Shown here one piece after another: positions 35,367 to 45,043 of a stretch of 64,000 bases of DNA (within the stretch, counting starts at the first letter, position 1; every line of letters begins with the position of its first letter). The notes below the pieces were generated by a model that was not told the DNA's origin, made no database searches, and saw only the letters and a list, made by a program, of their open reading frames with translations. The DNA comes from an uncultured Lachnospiraceae bacterium (lineage in GTDB: Bacteria; Bacillota; Clostridia; Lachnospirales; Lachnospiraceae): the NCBI GenBank assembly GCA_910584685.1, contig CAJUAO010000006.1, positions 1 to 64,000 of the forward strand. The letters run 5' to 3'. Position numbers and translations under genes: made by a program.

Positions 35367-36803
35367 ATGGAGTTTGAGTGGTTAAATTCCTGTATTGCAG
35401 ATGAAACCATAGAACTGGTGCTTGTTTTTAATGAAAAGGGAGACATTCTTTTTGGAAATCAGTCAGCAGTACAGAAGCTGGAATATGATAAAGAAGAATT
35501 AATAAAATGCAGCATGATGCAGATTTTCAGGCAGGACTTTTTAGAGGGGGACAATGGAGGCCAGACCTTTGAGAAGGAAACTCTTGAAAGCAAAAAGGAA
35601 ACTGCCATGTACAGGAAAAACAGTTCCTGCTTTCCTGTGAATATACATATTATTCCTTCTAGGGAGGCGGGAATATATGTGCTGATGGCGGAGGATATAA
35701 GCCGCCAGAAGGATATGAATGCACGTATACGGAAGCTTAAGGAGGAGGAGCAGGAGAATCAAAAGGCAAGAAATGAATTTACGGCAAATGTAACCCATGA
35801 GCTTAGAACTCCCGTAAATGGAATCAGAGGTCATGTAACAACGCTCCTTGACCAGATTCAGGACGAAGAGCAGCGAAAGACACTTGATATTATATTGTAT
35901 TGCTGCGATAATATGTCAGCCATTATCAATAATATATTGGATTTTGCCAAGCTTGAATCAGGGAAATTTACCATAGATGAAAAGGAATTTGATTTTTATA
36001 AGATGATGGACCGTGTAATCGCAACCCACAGCGCCGAAATAAACAAGAAAGAGCTTCGGTTCAGCGTGGATGTGGACGAGAAGATTCCCCGTCTTATGAT
36101 AGGAGATGAGCTCCGCATAGTGCAGATTCTGAACAATCTTATGTCTAACGCCATAAAATTCACCATGGTAGGATATATAAATATTGTTGTAAGCAAAACA
36201 AGCCAGGTAAATGATGAGATTGAATTGTTTTTCATGGTACGGGACAGTGGAATTGGAATTTCACAGGCAGAGAAGGACAGACTGTTTCAAAGCTTCAGTC
36301 AGGTGGATGCTTCAATCACAAGACGCTTTGGAGGAACAGGGCTGGGGCTAGCCATAACGAAGCAGCTTATAGAGATGATGCAGGGAAGTATTCATCTGGA
36401 AAGCGAAAAGGGGAAGGGAAGCACATTTTCTTTTTCTGTAAAGCTAAGGACAAATCAAAGTATAAATGAAAACAATGATAAGATTTACGGAGCGTGGGCT
36501 AATTTTGCAAAGGAGGAGGATAAAAAAGGCGGAGATGTTTTCACCTCCTTTGGAGAAATAGATAAGAATGAGGAACTGAAAAAACGTATGGATAAGCTGG
36601 TTTTATCCATAGAGCTTAGCGCATGGGATAAGGCGGAAATGCTTGCAGCCACTATTAAAACACTGATTGACACTGATAATGACGACCTTAAAAAACAGGT
36701 GCTTCGTATGGAAATGGCAATCAGAAAATCTAACTATGAAAAAAGCATGGATATGTATGAAAAGGTAAAGAAGCTTCTCTCAGAACAGATAGGAGAAATA
36801 TAA
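35367..36803 (+). CDS. PAS-domain cytoplasmic histidine kinase
   Basis: This 478-aa kinase has no membrane helix. A PAS domain (about 5-115) is followed by a short coiled coil, the HisKA dimer domain with the phospho-accepting His144 in NVTHELRTPVNG, and an HATPase domain with the N box NNLMSNAIKF, DSGIGI and FGGTGLGLAI. An 85-residue alpha-helical tail after 390 is unlike the usual receiver and has no name. It senses an internal signal, perhaps redox or a small ligand through PAS. It sits between the HPt and HD-GYP genes, so it probably feeds a c-di-GMP-related output. Confidence 0.9.
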   Translation: MEFEWLNSCIADETIELVLVFNEKGDILFGNQSAVQKLEYDKEELIKCSMMQIFRQDFLEGDNGGQTFEKETLESKKETAMYRKNSSCFPVNIHIIPSREAGIYVLMAEDISRQKDMNARIRKLKEEEQENQKARNEFTANVTHELRTPVNGIRGHVTTLLDQIQDEEQRKTLDIILYCCDNMSAIINNILDFAKLESGKFTIDEKEFDFYKMMDRVIATHSAEINKKELRFSVDVDEKIPRLMIGDELRIVQILNNLMSNAIKFTMVGYINIVVSKTSQVNDEIELFFMVRDSGIGISQAEKDRLFQSFSQVDASITRRFGGTGLGLAITKQLIEMMQGSIHLESEKGKGSTFSFSVKLRTNQSINENNDKIYGAWANFAKEEDKKGGDVFTSFGEIDKNEELKKRMDKLVLSIELSAWDKAEMLAATIKTLIDTDNDDLKKQVLRMEMAIRKSNYEKSMDMYEKVKKLLSEQIGEI

Positions 36804-36818
36804 ATAGGAGTGATAGGT

Positions 36819-37895
36819 ATGGAAACAGAATATTTAAAAAAGGAATCTCCTAAAATTTTGATTGTGGATGATATTAGCATAAATGTTGAAATTTTGGAGA
36901 ACATTCTTTCAAATGAAGGGTATGAGGTATTAGGAGCCCTGAGCGTTGAGGAAGCAATTAATATTATGAAGAAAACTCTGCCGTCTCTTATTTTGTCGGA
37001 TTTATCAATGCCTGAGATAGACGGACTGGAATTTTGCAGGATGGTTAAAAGCAATCCAAAAACAAGGGATATTCCCTTTGTCTTTATTTCGGTTTTAGAC
37101 ACCAGTGAGGAAAAGGAGCAGGCATTCTTATCCGGCGCTGTAGATTATATACCAAAGCCTTTTGATGCTGCCGAGGTTGTGATGAGGGTAAATAATCATT
37201 TAAACAGCTACCGGCTCCAGCAGGAAATGGCAAGCTACAACAGAATGATGCATAAGCTTGTTGAGGAGCAAAAAAAGCAGATTGAGAGGGAACAGGAAAA
37301 CAGGCTTCGGGCGCTTGCAAAAATCATGGAGAAAAGAAATAAGGGAATGGGAAACAGGCTTGAGAATCTGGGGCATAATGCCAAGCTTTTAGCCCAGAGT
37401 CTTCAGCTTCTTCCAAGCTATGAAAATGAGATTTCCGATGAATTTGTCGAGACCATAGAGGTAGCGTCAATGCTTTATGACATTGGAAGCCTTGTCATAC
37501 CTGATATCACATGGGCAAAGGGCAATACAGATGATATTTCCGACACTGAATATATAAAAAGGCATATAACAGAGGGAGCTGAAATATTGGAGGAAATCAG
37601 CAGCGGGCAGGGAAACAGCCGTTTTCTGTCTATGGCAATTAAAATTGTTAAATATCATCACACCCATTGGGACGGAACAGGCTATCCTGCTCTAAGGGAA
37701 AAGGATATTCCTTTGGAAGCAAGGATTACATCCCTTGCAATCACGTTTGATGCTTTAACAGGAAAAGAAAATAACGACAATGCATATTCTGTAGAGGAAA
37801 GCATACAAATAATTAATGAGAAGGGAGGCAGGGTATTTGACCCGGATATTGTAAGAGTTTTTGGAAAGATTTGGAGACAGATGAAAACCCTGTGA
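36819..37895 (+). CDS. Response regulator with degenerate HD-GYP domain
   Basis: This 358-aa protein joins a receiver (about 11-125, phospho-accepting Asp61 in LSDLSMPEIDG, conserved Lys in PKPF) by a coiled coil to an HD-GYP domain. HD-GYP enzymes cut c-di-GMP. Here the HD pair is changed to Tyr220-Asp221 (SMLYDIGSLVIPD), although the later motif YHHTHWDGTGYP is kept. Loss of that metal ligand suggests a weak or absent phosphodiesterase and perhaps a binding or signalling role. The start at 36819 has TAGGAG upstream; a GTG at 36810 overlaps that site. Compare the intact protein at 48129. Confidence 0.88.
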   Translation: METEYLKKESPKILIVDDISINVEILENILSNEGYEVLGALSVEEAINIMKKTLPSLILSDLSMPEIDGLEFCRMVKSNPKTRDIPFVFISVLDTSEEKEQAFLSGAVDYIPKPFDAAEVVMRVNNHLNSYRLQQEMASYNRMMHKLVEEQKKQIEREQENRLRALAKIMEKRNKGMGNRLENLGHNAKLLAQSLQLLPSYENEISDEFVETIEVASMLYDIGSLVIPDITWAKGNTDDISDTEYIKRHITEGAEILEEISSGQGNSRFLSMAIKIVKYHHTHWDGTGYPALREKDIPLEARITSLAITFDALTGKENNDNAYSVEESIQIINEKGGRVFDPDIVRVFGKIWRQMKTL

Positions 37896-37942
37896 TTATG
37901 TTGTAATATATTGCATTTTAAAGAAAAACCCCACGCAAAATA

Positions 37943-37971
37943 TTGACAAATTTCAGCAATAGTTATATTAT
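37943..37971 (+). promoter_or_regulatory. Sigma-A promoter for the chemotaxis operon
   Basis: TTGACA (37943-37948), a 17-nt spacer and TATTAT (37966-37971), 65 nt before the cheR start. A motility sigma factor (SigD) site was not seen. Confidence 0.82.
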
Positions 37972-38036
37972 TAAAATTGTATTTATAATTACAAAAATAA
38001 AAGGTAATGTTAAGGAAACTATAGAGGAGGCGCAAC

Positions 38037-38849
38037 GTGATTACAGATAGTGAATTTAACCGAATTGTCTTTTATGTAAAGAAAAATTATGGAATTGATT
38101 TGAGCCAGAAAAGAGTTTTAGTAGCAGGAAGACTTGAAAATTACCTGCATAGAAACGGATATTCAAGCTATAATGAATATATGGCGAAGGTTGAAGAAAA
38201 TCCGTCGGGAGATGAAGCAAAAAATCTGGTTAATGTACTGACAACAAATCATACATATTTTATGAGGGAAAGCGTTCATTTTGATTACCTCAGGCAGGTA
38301 GTACTGCCGCAGCTTAAGGTGAGGGAGGCCGCCAAAAAGGATTTGAGAATATGGTCTGCGGCATCCTCCACAGGAGAAGAACCATATACTCTTGCAATGA
38401 TTTTAATGGACTTTTTCGGGCTTGAGCATAATTCGTGGGATACAAAGATATTGGCAACAGACATATCTACAAGAGTGCTGGCATATGCGTCAAAGGGAGT
38501 TTATCTTAAGGAACAGATAGAGCCGCTGCCTCCTAAGTGGAAGCAGCACTATTTTAAGGATATCGGCAATGAGCAGTATGAAGCTAAGCCAGAGCTTAAA
38601 AACGAGGTGATTTTCAGACAGTTTAATTTAATGAATCCCCTTCCTTTTAAGAAAAAATTTCATGTTGTCTTTTTGCGTAATGTTATGATATACTTTGAAG
38701 ATGATACAAAATATAATTTACTTCAACGAATTTATGATTTTATGGAACCGGGAGGCTATTTGTTTATTGGAACAACGGAAGGCTTAAACAGAAGCCGGAC
38801 ATCATTTCAATACGTAGAGCCCTCTATATATAGAAAGCAGGTGAGATAG
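38037..38849 (+). CDS. cheR: Chemoreceptor glutamate methyltransferase
   Basis: This 270-aa CheR adds methyl groups from SAM to chemoreceptor glutamates for adaptation. The N-terminal helical domain (about 1-75) is followed by the SAM fold with IWSAASSTGEEPYTLAM, ILATDISTRVLAYA and VFLRNVMIYF. The start codon is GTG, fixed by GAGGAGG 6 nt upstream. It opens the operon cheR-cheB-cheY-cheA-cheW-mcp, with only 2 nt before cheB. The length matches the family. Confidence 0.95.
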   Translation: MITDSEFNRIVFYVKKNYGIDLSQKRVLVAGRLENYLHRNGYSSYNEYMAKVEENPSGDEAKNLVNVLTTNHTYFMRESVHFDYLRQVVLPQLKVREAAKKDLRIWSAASSTGEEPYTLAMILMDFFGLEHNSWDTKILATDISTRVLAYASKGVYLKEQIEPLPPKWKQHYFKDIGNEQYEAKPELKNEVIFRQFNLMNPLPFKKKFHVVFLRNVMIYFEDDTKYNLLQRIYDFMEPGGYLFIGTTEGLNRSRTSFQYVEPSIYRKQVR

Positions 38850-38851
38850 GC

Positions 38852-39874
38852 ATGAGACAGATAAGAGTGCTTGTTGTGGATGACTCTATATTATTCAGAA
38901 ATTTGCTGGTACAAAGCTTAGAGTCAGACCCAAACATTACGGTAGTGGCACAGGCAGCGAATCCTTATGAAGCAAGAGATGCCATTATAAAATATAAGCC
39001 GGATGTAATGACACTGGACGTAGAACTGCCAAGGATGAACGGAATTGAGTTTCTTAAAAAGCTTATGCCTCAATATCCTCTTCCTGTAGTTGTAATCAGC
39101 GCTTTAAACGACACGGTATTTGACGCCCTTGAGGCAGGAGCGGTAGATTTTGTAAACAAGCCGAGTAATTTAGACCGTGTACAGCTTGGAAACTTTATGA
39201 AAAAGGAGCTTACAACTAAGGTTAAGATTGCTTCTACCGCAAAGGTAGGAAAGCTAAAAAAGGTGGAGGTAAATACTGTCAGCGGAAACATGGTTAAGGC
39301 AGGAAGCGACCGCATTGTTGCAATAGGAGCCTCAACCGGAGGAACAGAGGCTATTTTTGAAGTAATAAAGCAGTTTAGGCGGGATATTCCGGGAGTGGTT
39401 ATAGTACAGCATATGCCGCCGGGATTTACAAAAATGTATGCTGAAAGACTTAATAACCAATGTGAGGTAGCGGTTAAGGAGGCCCAGACCGGCGACAAGG
39501 TAGTACAAGGGCAGGTGCTTATTGCTCCGGGCGACAGACAGATGCGTCTGGTAAAGGTAGGAAATGAATATCAGGTTGAATGCAGAGGCGAAGAAAAGGT
39601 AAGCGGACATTGTCCTTCCGTTGACGTACTTTTTCAATCCGTTGCAAAGGCTGCAGGAGCCAAGGCAATAGGCGTTATTTTAACGGGAATGGGCGCAGAC
39701 GGCTCAAAGGGCCTTTTAGAAATGCGCAATGCGGGAGCCCAGACCATCGGTCAGAATGAGGCAACCTGCGTTGTCTACGGAATGCCAAAGGTAGCGTATG
39801 ATATAGGCGCGGTGCAGTATCAGCTTGCGCTGTCGGCAATATCAGGAAAGGTGTATGGATTGTTAAAGTCATAA
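38852..39874 (+). CDS. cheB: Chemoreceptor methylesterase/deamidase
   Basis: This 340-aa CheB removes receptor methyl groups. It has a receiver domain (about 1-125, phospho-accepting Asp in MTLDVELPRMNG) and a methylesterase domain (about 150-340) with the catalytic Ser in IGASTGGTEAI, His in VVIVQHMPPGFT and Asp in GMGADGSKG. The triad is intact. With CheR this gives a full adaptation pair. Confidence 0.96.
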   Translation: MRQIRVLVVDDSILFRNLLVQSLESDPNITVVAQAANPYEARDAIIKYKPDVMTLDVELPRMNGIEFLKKLMPQYPLPVVVISALNDTVFDALEAGAVDFVNKPSNLDRVQLGNFMKKELTTKVKIASTAKVGKLKKVEVNTVSGNMVKAGSDRIVAIGASTGGTEAIFEVIKQFRRDIPGVVIVQHMPPGFTKMYAERLNNQCEVAVKEAQTGDKVVQGQVLIAPGDRQMRLVKVGNEYQVECRGEEKVSGHCPSVDVLFQSVAKAAGAKAIGVILTGMGADGSKGLLEMRNAGAQTIGQNEATCVVYGMPKVAYDIGAVQYQLALSAISGKVYGLLKS

Positions 39875-39899
39875 ATAAAAGAAAGGAGAACAGAAGAGG

Positions 39900-40292
39900 A
39901 TGAAAATTTTATTGGCAGAAGACGATTTTGCCAGCCGCAAATTTATGGATAATTATCTGTCGCAGTACGGCGAATGTGATGTGACGGTAGACGGCGAGGA
40001 AGCTGTTGATGCTTTCATGATGGCATTGGATGACGATGAGCCTTATGATTTGATTTGTCTTGACGTAATGATGCCGGTTTTAGACGGCTATCAGGTATTG
40101 AAGGCAATCAGGGACATTGAAGTGCAAAGAGGCATTTCAAAGGAGGACAGAGTCAAGGTTATTATGACAACTGCATTGAATGAGGAACGCAACGTTAAAA
40201 TGGCTTTTGAACTTGGCTGTGAGGCTTATTCCGGAAAGCCCATTGATGTGGAAAAGTTTGAAAAGGTACTAAAAAAACTGGGACTTATTTAG
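39900..40292 (+). CDS. cheY: CheY-like single-domain response regulator
   Basis: This 130-aa stand-alone receiver has the acidic pair AEDDFASRKF, the phospho-accepting Asp in ICLDVMMPVLDGYQ, Thr in IMTTA and the conserved Lys in YSGKPID. It lies between cheB and cheA, so CheA is the likely phosphodonor. The output target is unknown; no flagellar switch or pilus genes are in this window. Symbol given by position and fold. Confidence 0.88.
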   Translation: MKILLAEDDFASRKFMDNYLSQYGECDVTVDGEEAVDAFMMALDDDEPYDLICLDVMMPVLDGYQVLKAIRDIEVQRGISKEDRVKVIMTTALNEERNVKMAFELGCEAYSGKPIDVEKFEKVLKKLGLI

Positions 40293-40331
40293 GCAGTATA
40301 AAAAAAGAAACCACTTAGGAATGGAGGAAGT

Positions 40332-42455
40332 ATGGCAGAAGAATTTAACATAGACGGGATGCTGGATATGTTTTTGTATGAAAGCGGCCAGCTTTTAGAA
40401 AAACTAGAAGGCATTATATTGGAAAAACAGGATGCAGAATGCTTCGACGATGCCGATATCAATGAAATCTTCCGTATTATGCATACCATCAAAGGCTCAT
40501 CAGGAATTATGATGTATGAGAATATTACAAAAGTTTCTCATAAGCTGGAGGATGTGTTTTATTACCTGAGAGAATCCCAACCGGATAACGTACCTCATTT
40601 AGAGTTAGTGGAAAAGGTACTTTCAGTATCGGATTTTATCACAGGAGAGATGGATAAAATAAAAGAAGGAGAAAAACCGGACGGTGACGAAAGTGAGCTT
40701 CTTAAGGACTTGGATGATTTTTTAAATCGCTTAAAGGGAGAAATTAAGGAACAGGGAATTAAGCTTCCTAAAGAAAACAAAAGCGAGGAGCCAAGTCAGT
40801 TTTACATAGCGCCTGTTGCCAGTGAGGACAGCCGGTTTTATCGTATTGTAATTCATTACAAAAATGATACGCAGATGAGTAACATCAGGGCATATTCTGC
40901 GACATATGCATTAAAGGAAGTGGCGGAGGACCTTTTGTATACTCCGGAGGATATTATTTCCAATGAGGAAAGCGCGGAAGTAATATTGGCAGAAGGCTTC
41001 TATATGCTTTTGCAGACGAAAAGCAGTAAGGATGATGTAATGTCCCTTATTGACAGCTCTGAGGCGGAGCATATTGATATTGATGAGATAACCTCAGAGG
41101 AATTTGGAAGAGGACTTGTTGAGATTGGAAAAACAGATGAATCCATAGTTATTAATCTTGACGATGAAGCGCCTCAGGTGAAGGAAGAGAAAAAGCAGCC
41201 CGCACCCGGAGATTATGTTGTAAAGACAAAGGAGACCGGAAAAGGAAAGACACTTGCAAAGAATCAGCCTAAGCAGCAGAGCATTATAAGCGTAAACATA
41301 GAGAAAATGGATGCGCTTATGGATTTGATAGGAGAGCTTGTAATCGCAGAGGCTGTTGTACTGCAAAATCCGGATTTGAAGGTTCCGGGACTGGAGCTTG
41401 GCAACTTCCAGAAGGCGGCGGCCCAGCTTTCAAAAATTACAACTGAGCTGCAGGAGATAATAATGTCTCTTAGAATGATGCCTCTTACAAACGTATTCCA
41501 GAAAATGAGAAGAATTGTTTTCGACGTGTCTAAAAAGCTGGGTAAGGATATTGAGCTGGAGGTAATCGGTGAAAACACAGAGGTTGATAAGAATATTATT
41601 GAGCATATTTCCGACCCTCTGATGCATCTTGTGAGAAATTCCGTTGACCACGGAATAGAGGAGGATGTTTCCCTTAGAACAGAGCTTGGCAAGCCTGAGA
41701 AAGGAAAGATTACCCTTGAGGCAAAGAATGAGGGCGGCAAGGTCTGCATAAGCGTTCGGGATGACGGCAAGGGATTAAGCAAGGAAAAGCTTTATGCAAA
41801 GGCGTCAGCCAACGGTCTTATAGGAGATAAGCTGATTACCGATTTTGATGATAAGGAAATCTACAAATTTATCACACTGCCGGGCTTTTCTACAAAGGAG
41901 GTCATCACAGAGTATTCCGGCCGAGGCGTAGGCATGGATGTTGTAGTTAAAAATATCCAGAATATCGGCGGAAGACTGGAGATTGACAGCAAGGAGGGCT
42001 ATGGCTCGGAGATGACTCTTGTGATACCGTTGACATTGGCTATTATAAACGGTATTGTAGTACAGGTAGGAAATTCTTCCTTTGTAATAGAAACAGCGTC
42101 CGTAAAGGAATTTATAAGAATTGGCGACGATACTATCGTACAGGAGCCAGGCGGTGAGGAGTATGTGGTAATACGAGGCGAGTGTTATCCGTTTATTCGT
42201 TTGAATGAAAAGTATGAGCTGTCCGAATCAAGAACTAAAATAGATAATGGCATAGTTGTTATGCTGGAGCATGAGGGCAAGTATCTGTGTATATTAATTG
42301 ACAGATTGCTGCAGGAGCAGGAAATTGTTGTAAAGCCGATTCCTTCCTACATAAAAAAGGTAAAGGGACTGTCGGGATGTACCCAGCTTGGAGATGGAAG
42401 TATTGCGCTTATTCTTGATATTGCCGGCTTAATAGAAGATGATGAAAGGAGTTAA
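40332..42455 (+). CDS. cheA: Chemotaxis histidine kinase CheA
   Basis: This 707-aa kinase has all CheA parts: P1 HPt domain (about 1-110, phospho-accepting His51 in IMHTIKGSSG), a P2-like domain (about 155-255), a P3 dimer domain beginning near SVNIEKMDALMDLIGELVIA, the P4 ATPase with HLVRNSVDHGIE, VRDDGKGL and YSGRGVGMDVV, and the P5 CheW-like domain to the end. It pairs with CheW (4-nt gap) and the receptor downstream. It phosphorylates the CheY-like protein and CheB. Confidence 0.96.
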   Translation: MAEEFNIDGMLDMFLYESGQLLEKLEGIILEKQDAECFDDADINEIFRIMHTIKGSSGIMMYENITKVSHKLEDVFYYLRESQPDNVPHLELVEKVLSVSDFITGEMDKIKEGEKPDGDESELLKDLDDFLNRLKGEIKEQGIKLPKENKSEEPSQFYIAPVASEDSRFYRIVIHYKNDTQMSNIRAYSATYALKEVAEDLLYTPEDIISNEESAEVILAEGFYMLLQTKSSKDDVMSLIDSSEAEHIDIDEITSEEFGRGLVEIGKTDESIVINLDDEAPQVKEEKKQPAPGDYVVKTKETGKGKTLAKNQPKQQSIISVNIEKMDALMDLIGELVIAEAVVLQNPDLKVPGLELGNFQKAAAQLSKITTELQEIIMSLRMMPLTNVFQKMRRIVFDVSKKLGKDIELEVIGENTEVDKNIIEHISDPLMHLVRNSVDHGIEEDVSLRTELGKPEKGKITLEAKNEGGKVCISVRDDGKGLSKEKLYAKASANGLIGDKLITDFDDKEIYKFITLPGFSTKEVITEYSGRGVGMDVVVKNIQNIGGRLEIDSKEGYGSEMTLVIPLTLAIINGIVVQVGNSSFVIETASVKEFIRIGDDTIVQEPGGEEYVVIRGECYPFIRLNEKYELSESRTKIDNGIVVMLEHEGKYLCILIDRLLQEQEIVVKPIPSYIKKVKGLSGCTQLGDGSIALILDIAGLIEDDERS

Positions 42456-42458
42456 CAG

Positions 42459-42968
42459 ATGGCACAAAAATTTATGGAAGAACAGACGGAAGAAGATTTG
42501 CAAAAGGGACAGTTTATGACATTTCAGACCGGAAGAGAATACTTTGGCATAGGCATCAGTTATATAAATGAAATAATTCAGATGCAGCCCATAACTGCGG
42601 TACCTGAAGTGGAGGATTATATAAAGGGATTGATTAATCTTCGTGGTAAGATTATTCCCGTTATTGACATCCGCGTAAGATTTAAGATGGAGCCGTTGGA
42701 GTATACAGACAGAACATGTATTATTGTTATTAATGTTAAGTCAATGGTGATAGGAATAATTGTTGAAAAGATAGCCGAGGTGGTTACAATTACGGATGAC
42801 GACATTGTACCGCCGCCTACATTAGGACGCAGGGACAGTGAACAGAATAAATATGTTTACGGTTTAGCCAGAATAGGAGATTCAATAAAATTATTGCTTG
42901 ACCCGGAAAAGCTGGTTAAGGATGCGGATATTGAGGCATTAGAAGAACTTCAAGAGGAAAATGAATAA
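42459..42968 (+). CDS. cheW: Chemotaxis coupling protein CheW
   Basis: This 169-aa CheW links receptors to CheA. The fold is shown by FQTGREYFGIGISYINEIIQ, the conserved VEDYIKGLINLRGKIIPVID and VEKIAEVVTITDDDI. It is the only CheW in the window and lies between cheA and the receptor gene. Confidence 0.95.
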   Translation: MAQKFMEEQTEEDLQKGQFMTFQTGREYFGIGISYINEIIQMQPITAVPEVEDYIKGLINLRGKIIPVIDIRVRFKMEPLEYTDRTCIIVINVKSMVIGIIVEKIAEVVTITDDDIVPPPTLGRRDSEQNKYVYGLARIGDSIKLLLDPEKLVKDADIEALEELQEENE

Positions 42969-42987
42969 AAGGGAGGATTTAATTATC

Positions 42988-44790
42988 ATGGAAAAAAAGA
43001 AGTTTTCAATTCGAAACATGTCAGTTAGAAGTAAGCTGTTTACCAACAGCGCAGTGGCGTTATGCATGCTTGTTATTCTTGCCGTATTAAGTATAGTGTT
43101 TTTTATGGATACAAACAATTCACAGATGGAAAATCAGGACATGTATGCAAAACGGCAGATTGCCTTAAGTGATGCTTATGTAAGCTTTAACAAAATCAGA
43201 GTTGATGTAAGAGATATTCTTTATCTGTATCGTGACGATAAAACAGCACAGCAGGAAAAGATGAATTCAATAAAAGCCGAAGAAGGCAAAATAGAGGAAA
43301 ATTTTAATCTTTTTGTAACCTATAAGGATGAGTATGGTTCAGAAATTTTAAGTCAATACAATAAGGTTGTAGAAAGTCTGACAGCTTATGTTCAATCGGC
43401 AGAGCATATGATTTCCCTTGTTGAAGCCGGTGATATTGCAGGTGCAGAAGAGGAACTTATAAACAGCGGTCCGACTACTGCAGCAAGTGCAGACCAGGCG
43501 TTTAACAACTTTATGGATGAAATGGACAAAGAAGCTAACCAGAAGGAAGAGCATATTGAAAAGCTTGTTAATGTGATTGTTATAATATTTATCGGTATCT
43601 GCGTATTGGCATTTATAATTGTTTTAGTGCTTTGTCTCGCAATTATAAAGCAGATTGTCAGACCTATCAGGAAATTGTCTGAGGCTTCAAAGAAGATGGC
43701 ATCCGGCGACGTTGATGTTGACTGCACAAAGGATAGCGATGACGATTTAGGCGAATTGATGGATGAATTTGCAAAGATGGTAGAGGCAACCAAGCTGCAG
43801 GTAAAGGTTGCAGAGCAGATGTCAATGGGAGACTTGACAATAAATGTGTCAACACGTAGCGACAAGGATGTTCTTGGCAAGGCAATCCAGAAAATGTTAT
43901 CAGAAAATAACAGAAACTTTGGAAATATAAAAGAATCTACACAGCAGGTAACTATCGGAGCAGAGCAGGTTGCAAGCGCAAGCCAGTCGCTGGCTCAGGG
44001 TTCTACAGAGCAGGCAAGCGCTTTGGAGGAGGTTACAGCATCCATGGCAGAAATTGCCGAGCGTACAAAGGTAAATGCTGCTCAGGCAAGTGAAGCAGAT
44101 GATTTGGTAAGGAATGTTAAGTCAATGGCTACTGACGGAAAGAATCAGATGGAGTCAATGATTAGCGCAATGAATGATATTAACCAGTCATCTGAAACAA
44201 TTTCAAAGATTATTAAGACTATTGACAACATATCATTCCAGACAAATATTCTTGCATTAAACGCAGCGGTTGAGGCAGCGAGAGCAGGCGTACATGGTAA
44301 GGGCTTCTCAGTTGTTGCAGAGGAGGTAAGAAATCTTGCATCTAAGAGCGCGGCGGCAGCAAGCGAAACGGCAGATATAATCGAGGATTCTATCCAGAAG
44401 GTAAGTCATGGCGCTAAGCTTGCAGAGGAGACAGAGAAGTCTCTTAATGCAATAGTAGACGCTATCGATAAGATAGTAGATTTAATTGACAATATTGCAG
44501 TAGCTTCTAATGACCAGGCAACGGCAGTATCACAGATTGACCAGGCAATAGGTCAGGTTTCAACAGTTGTACAGACTAACTCAGCAACAAGCGAGGAGTG
44601 TGCCGCAGCCAGTGAAGAGCTTTCAAATCAGGCGGCAAACCTTAGAGAGCTTATCAGTACATATAAGCTTGCTGTTGGTTCAAAAAATTCCTACAGCCCG
44701 TCAATGGACAGCGGTATGTCATATGATGGCGGCGGAAGCAGCTATAATGAGCAGATTATTTCTCTTGACGGAGAGTTTGGAAAGTACTAA
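42988..44790 (+). CDS. mcp: Transmembrane methyl-accepting chemotaxis protein
   Basis: This 600-aa receptor has helix 1 (about 18-40), an outer four-helix-bundle sensor (about 45-190), helix 2 (about 191-221), a HAMP domain (about 222-275) and a long signalling coiled coil with the tip FQTNILALNAAVEAARAGVHG. Glu/Gln-rich methylation helices flank the tip. It lacks the NWETF-type CheR tether. The start at 42988 follows GGGAGG; an ATG at 42961 inside cheW is possible but adds nine residues with poorer support. It probably senses an external small molecule for the CheA array. Confidence 0.92.
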   Translation: MEKKKFSIRNMSVRSKLFTNSAVALCMLVILAVLSIVFFMDTNNSQMENQDMYAKRQIALSDAYVSFNKIRVDVRDILYLYRDDKTAQQEKMNSIKAEEGKIEENFNLFVTYKDEYGSEILSQYNKVVESLTAYVQSAEHMISLVEAGDIAGAEEELINSGPTTAASADQAFNNFMDEMDKEANQKEEHIEKLVNVIVIIFIGICVLAFIIVLVLCLAIIKQIVRPIRKLSEASKKMASGDVDVDCTKDSDDDLGELMDEFAKMVEATKLQVKVAEQMSMGDLTINVSTRSDKDVLGKAIQKMLSENNRNFGNIKESTQQVTIGAEQVASASQSLAQGSTEQASALEEVTASMAEIAERTKVNAAQASEADDLVRNVKSMATDGKNQMESMISAMNDINQSSETISKIIKTIDNISFQTNILALNAAVEAARAGVHGKGFSVVAEEVRNLASKSAAAASETADIIEDSIQKVSHGAKLAEETEKSLNAIVDAIDKIVDLIDNIAVASNDQATAVSQIDQAIGQVSTVVQTNSATSEECAAASEELSNQAANLRELISTYKLAVGSKNSYSPSMDSGMSYDGGGSSYNEQIISLDGEFGKY

Positions 44791-44814
44791 GAAGAAAAAA
44801 GCAAATATAAAAAA

Positions 44815-44843
44815 GACTCCGGATTGTGCCGGAGTCTTTTTTT
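44815..44843 (+). terminator. Rho-independent terminator after the chemotaxis operon
   Basis: A perfect 8-bp GC-rich stem (44815-44822 with 44829-44836), a 6-nt loop and a run of seven T residues. Confidence 0.93.
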
Positions 44844-44848
44844 GCACA

Positions 44849-44919
44849 GGGGTGGATGAGGAAATTAGCAGCTTTGCTCCATGCACCCCAGGCGGTAAGT
44901 AGGGAAAAACTTACCTGCC
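44849..44919 (+). other. Two stable hairpins between terminator and promoter
   Basis: The first hairpin closes with GGGGTG (44849-44854) and CACCCC (44884-44889) and has a smaller internal stem. The second pairs GGCGGTAAGT (44891-44900) with ACTTACCTGCC (44909-44919), with one bulge. They lie after the receptor terminator and before the next promoter, so neither transcript obviously carries them. There is a slight likeness to c-di-GMP riboswitches but the conserved bases do not match. Confidence 0.4.
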
Positions 44920-44934
44920 GGATTTAATAAAATA

Positions 44935-44963
44935 TTGATAATGATAAAATCCCGTGATATAAT
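44935..44963 (+). promoter_or_regulatory. Sigma-A promoter for the hybrid kinase
   Basis: TTGATA (44935-44940), a 17-nt spacer and a consensus TATAAT (44958-44963), 80 nt before the GTG start. Confidence 0.8.
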
Positions 44964-45043
44964 AAATCAACAAAAATAATGCAGTTTCCAGCCGTTTACC
45001 GAGAGAAGAAAATGCAGAATTTCCATAAGGAGGATATGGAGTT

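Noticed and set aside
44567..44902. 111-codon frame across the end of the receptor gene
   Set aside because: It lies in another frame of mcp and runs through the terminator hairpin.
44849..44919. c-di-GMP-I riboswitch
   Set aside because: The hairpin shapes are slightly similar, but conserved core bases are missing and the segment lies upstream of the promoter, not in the leader.
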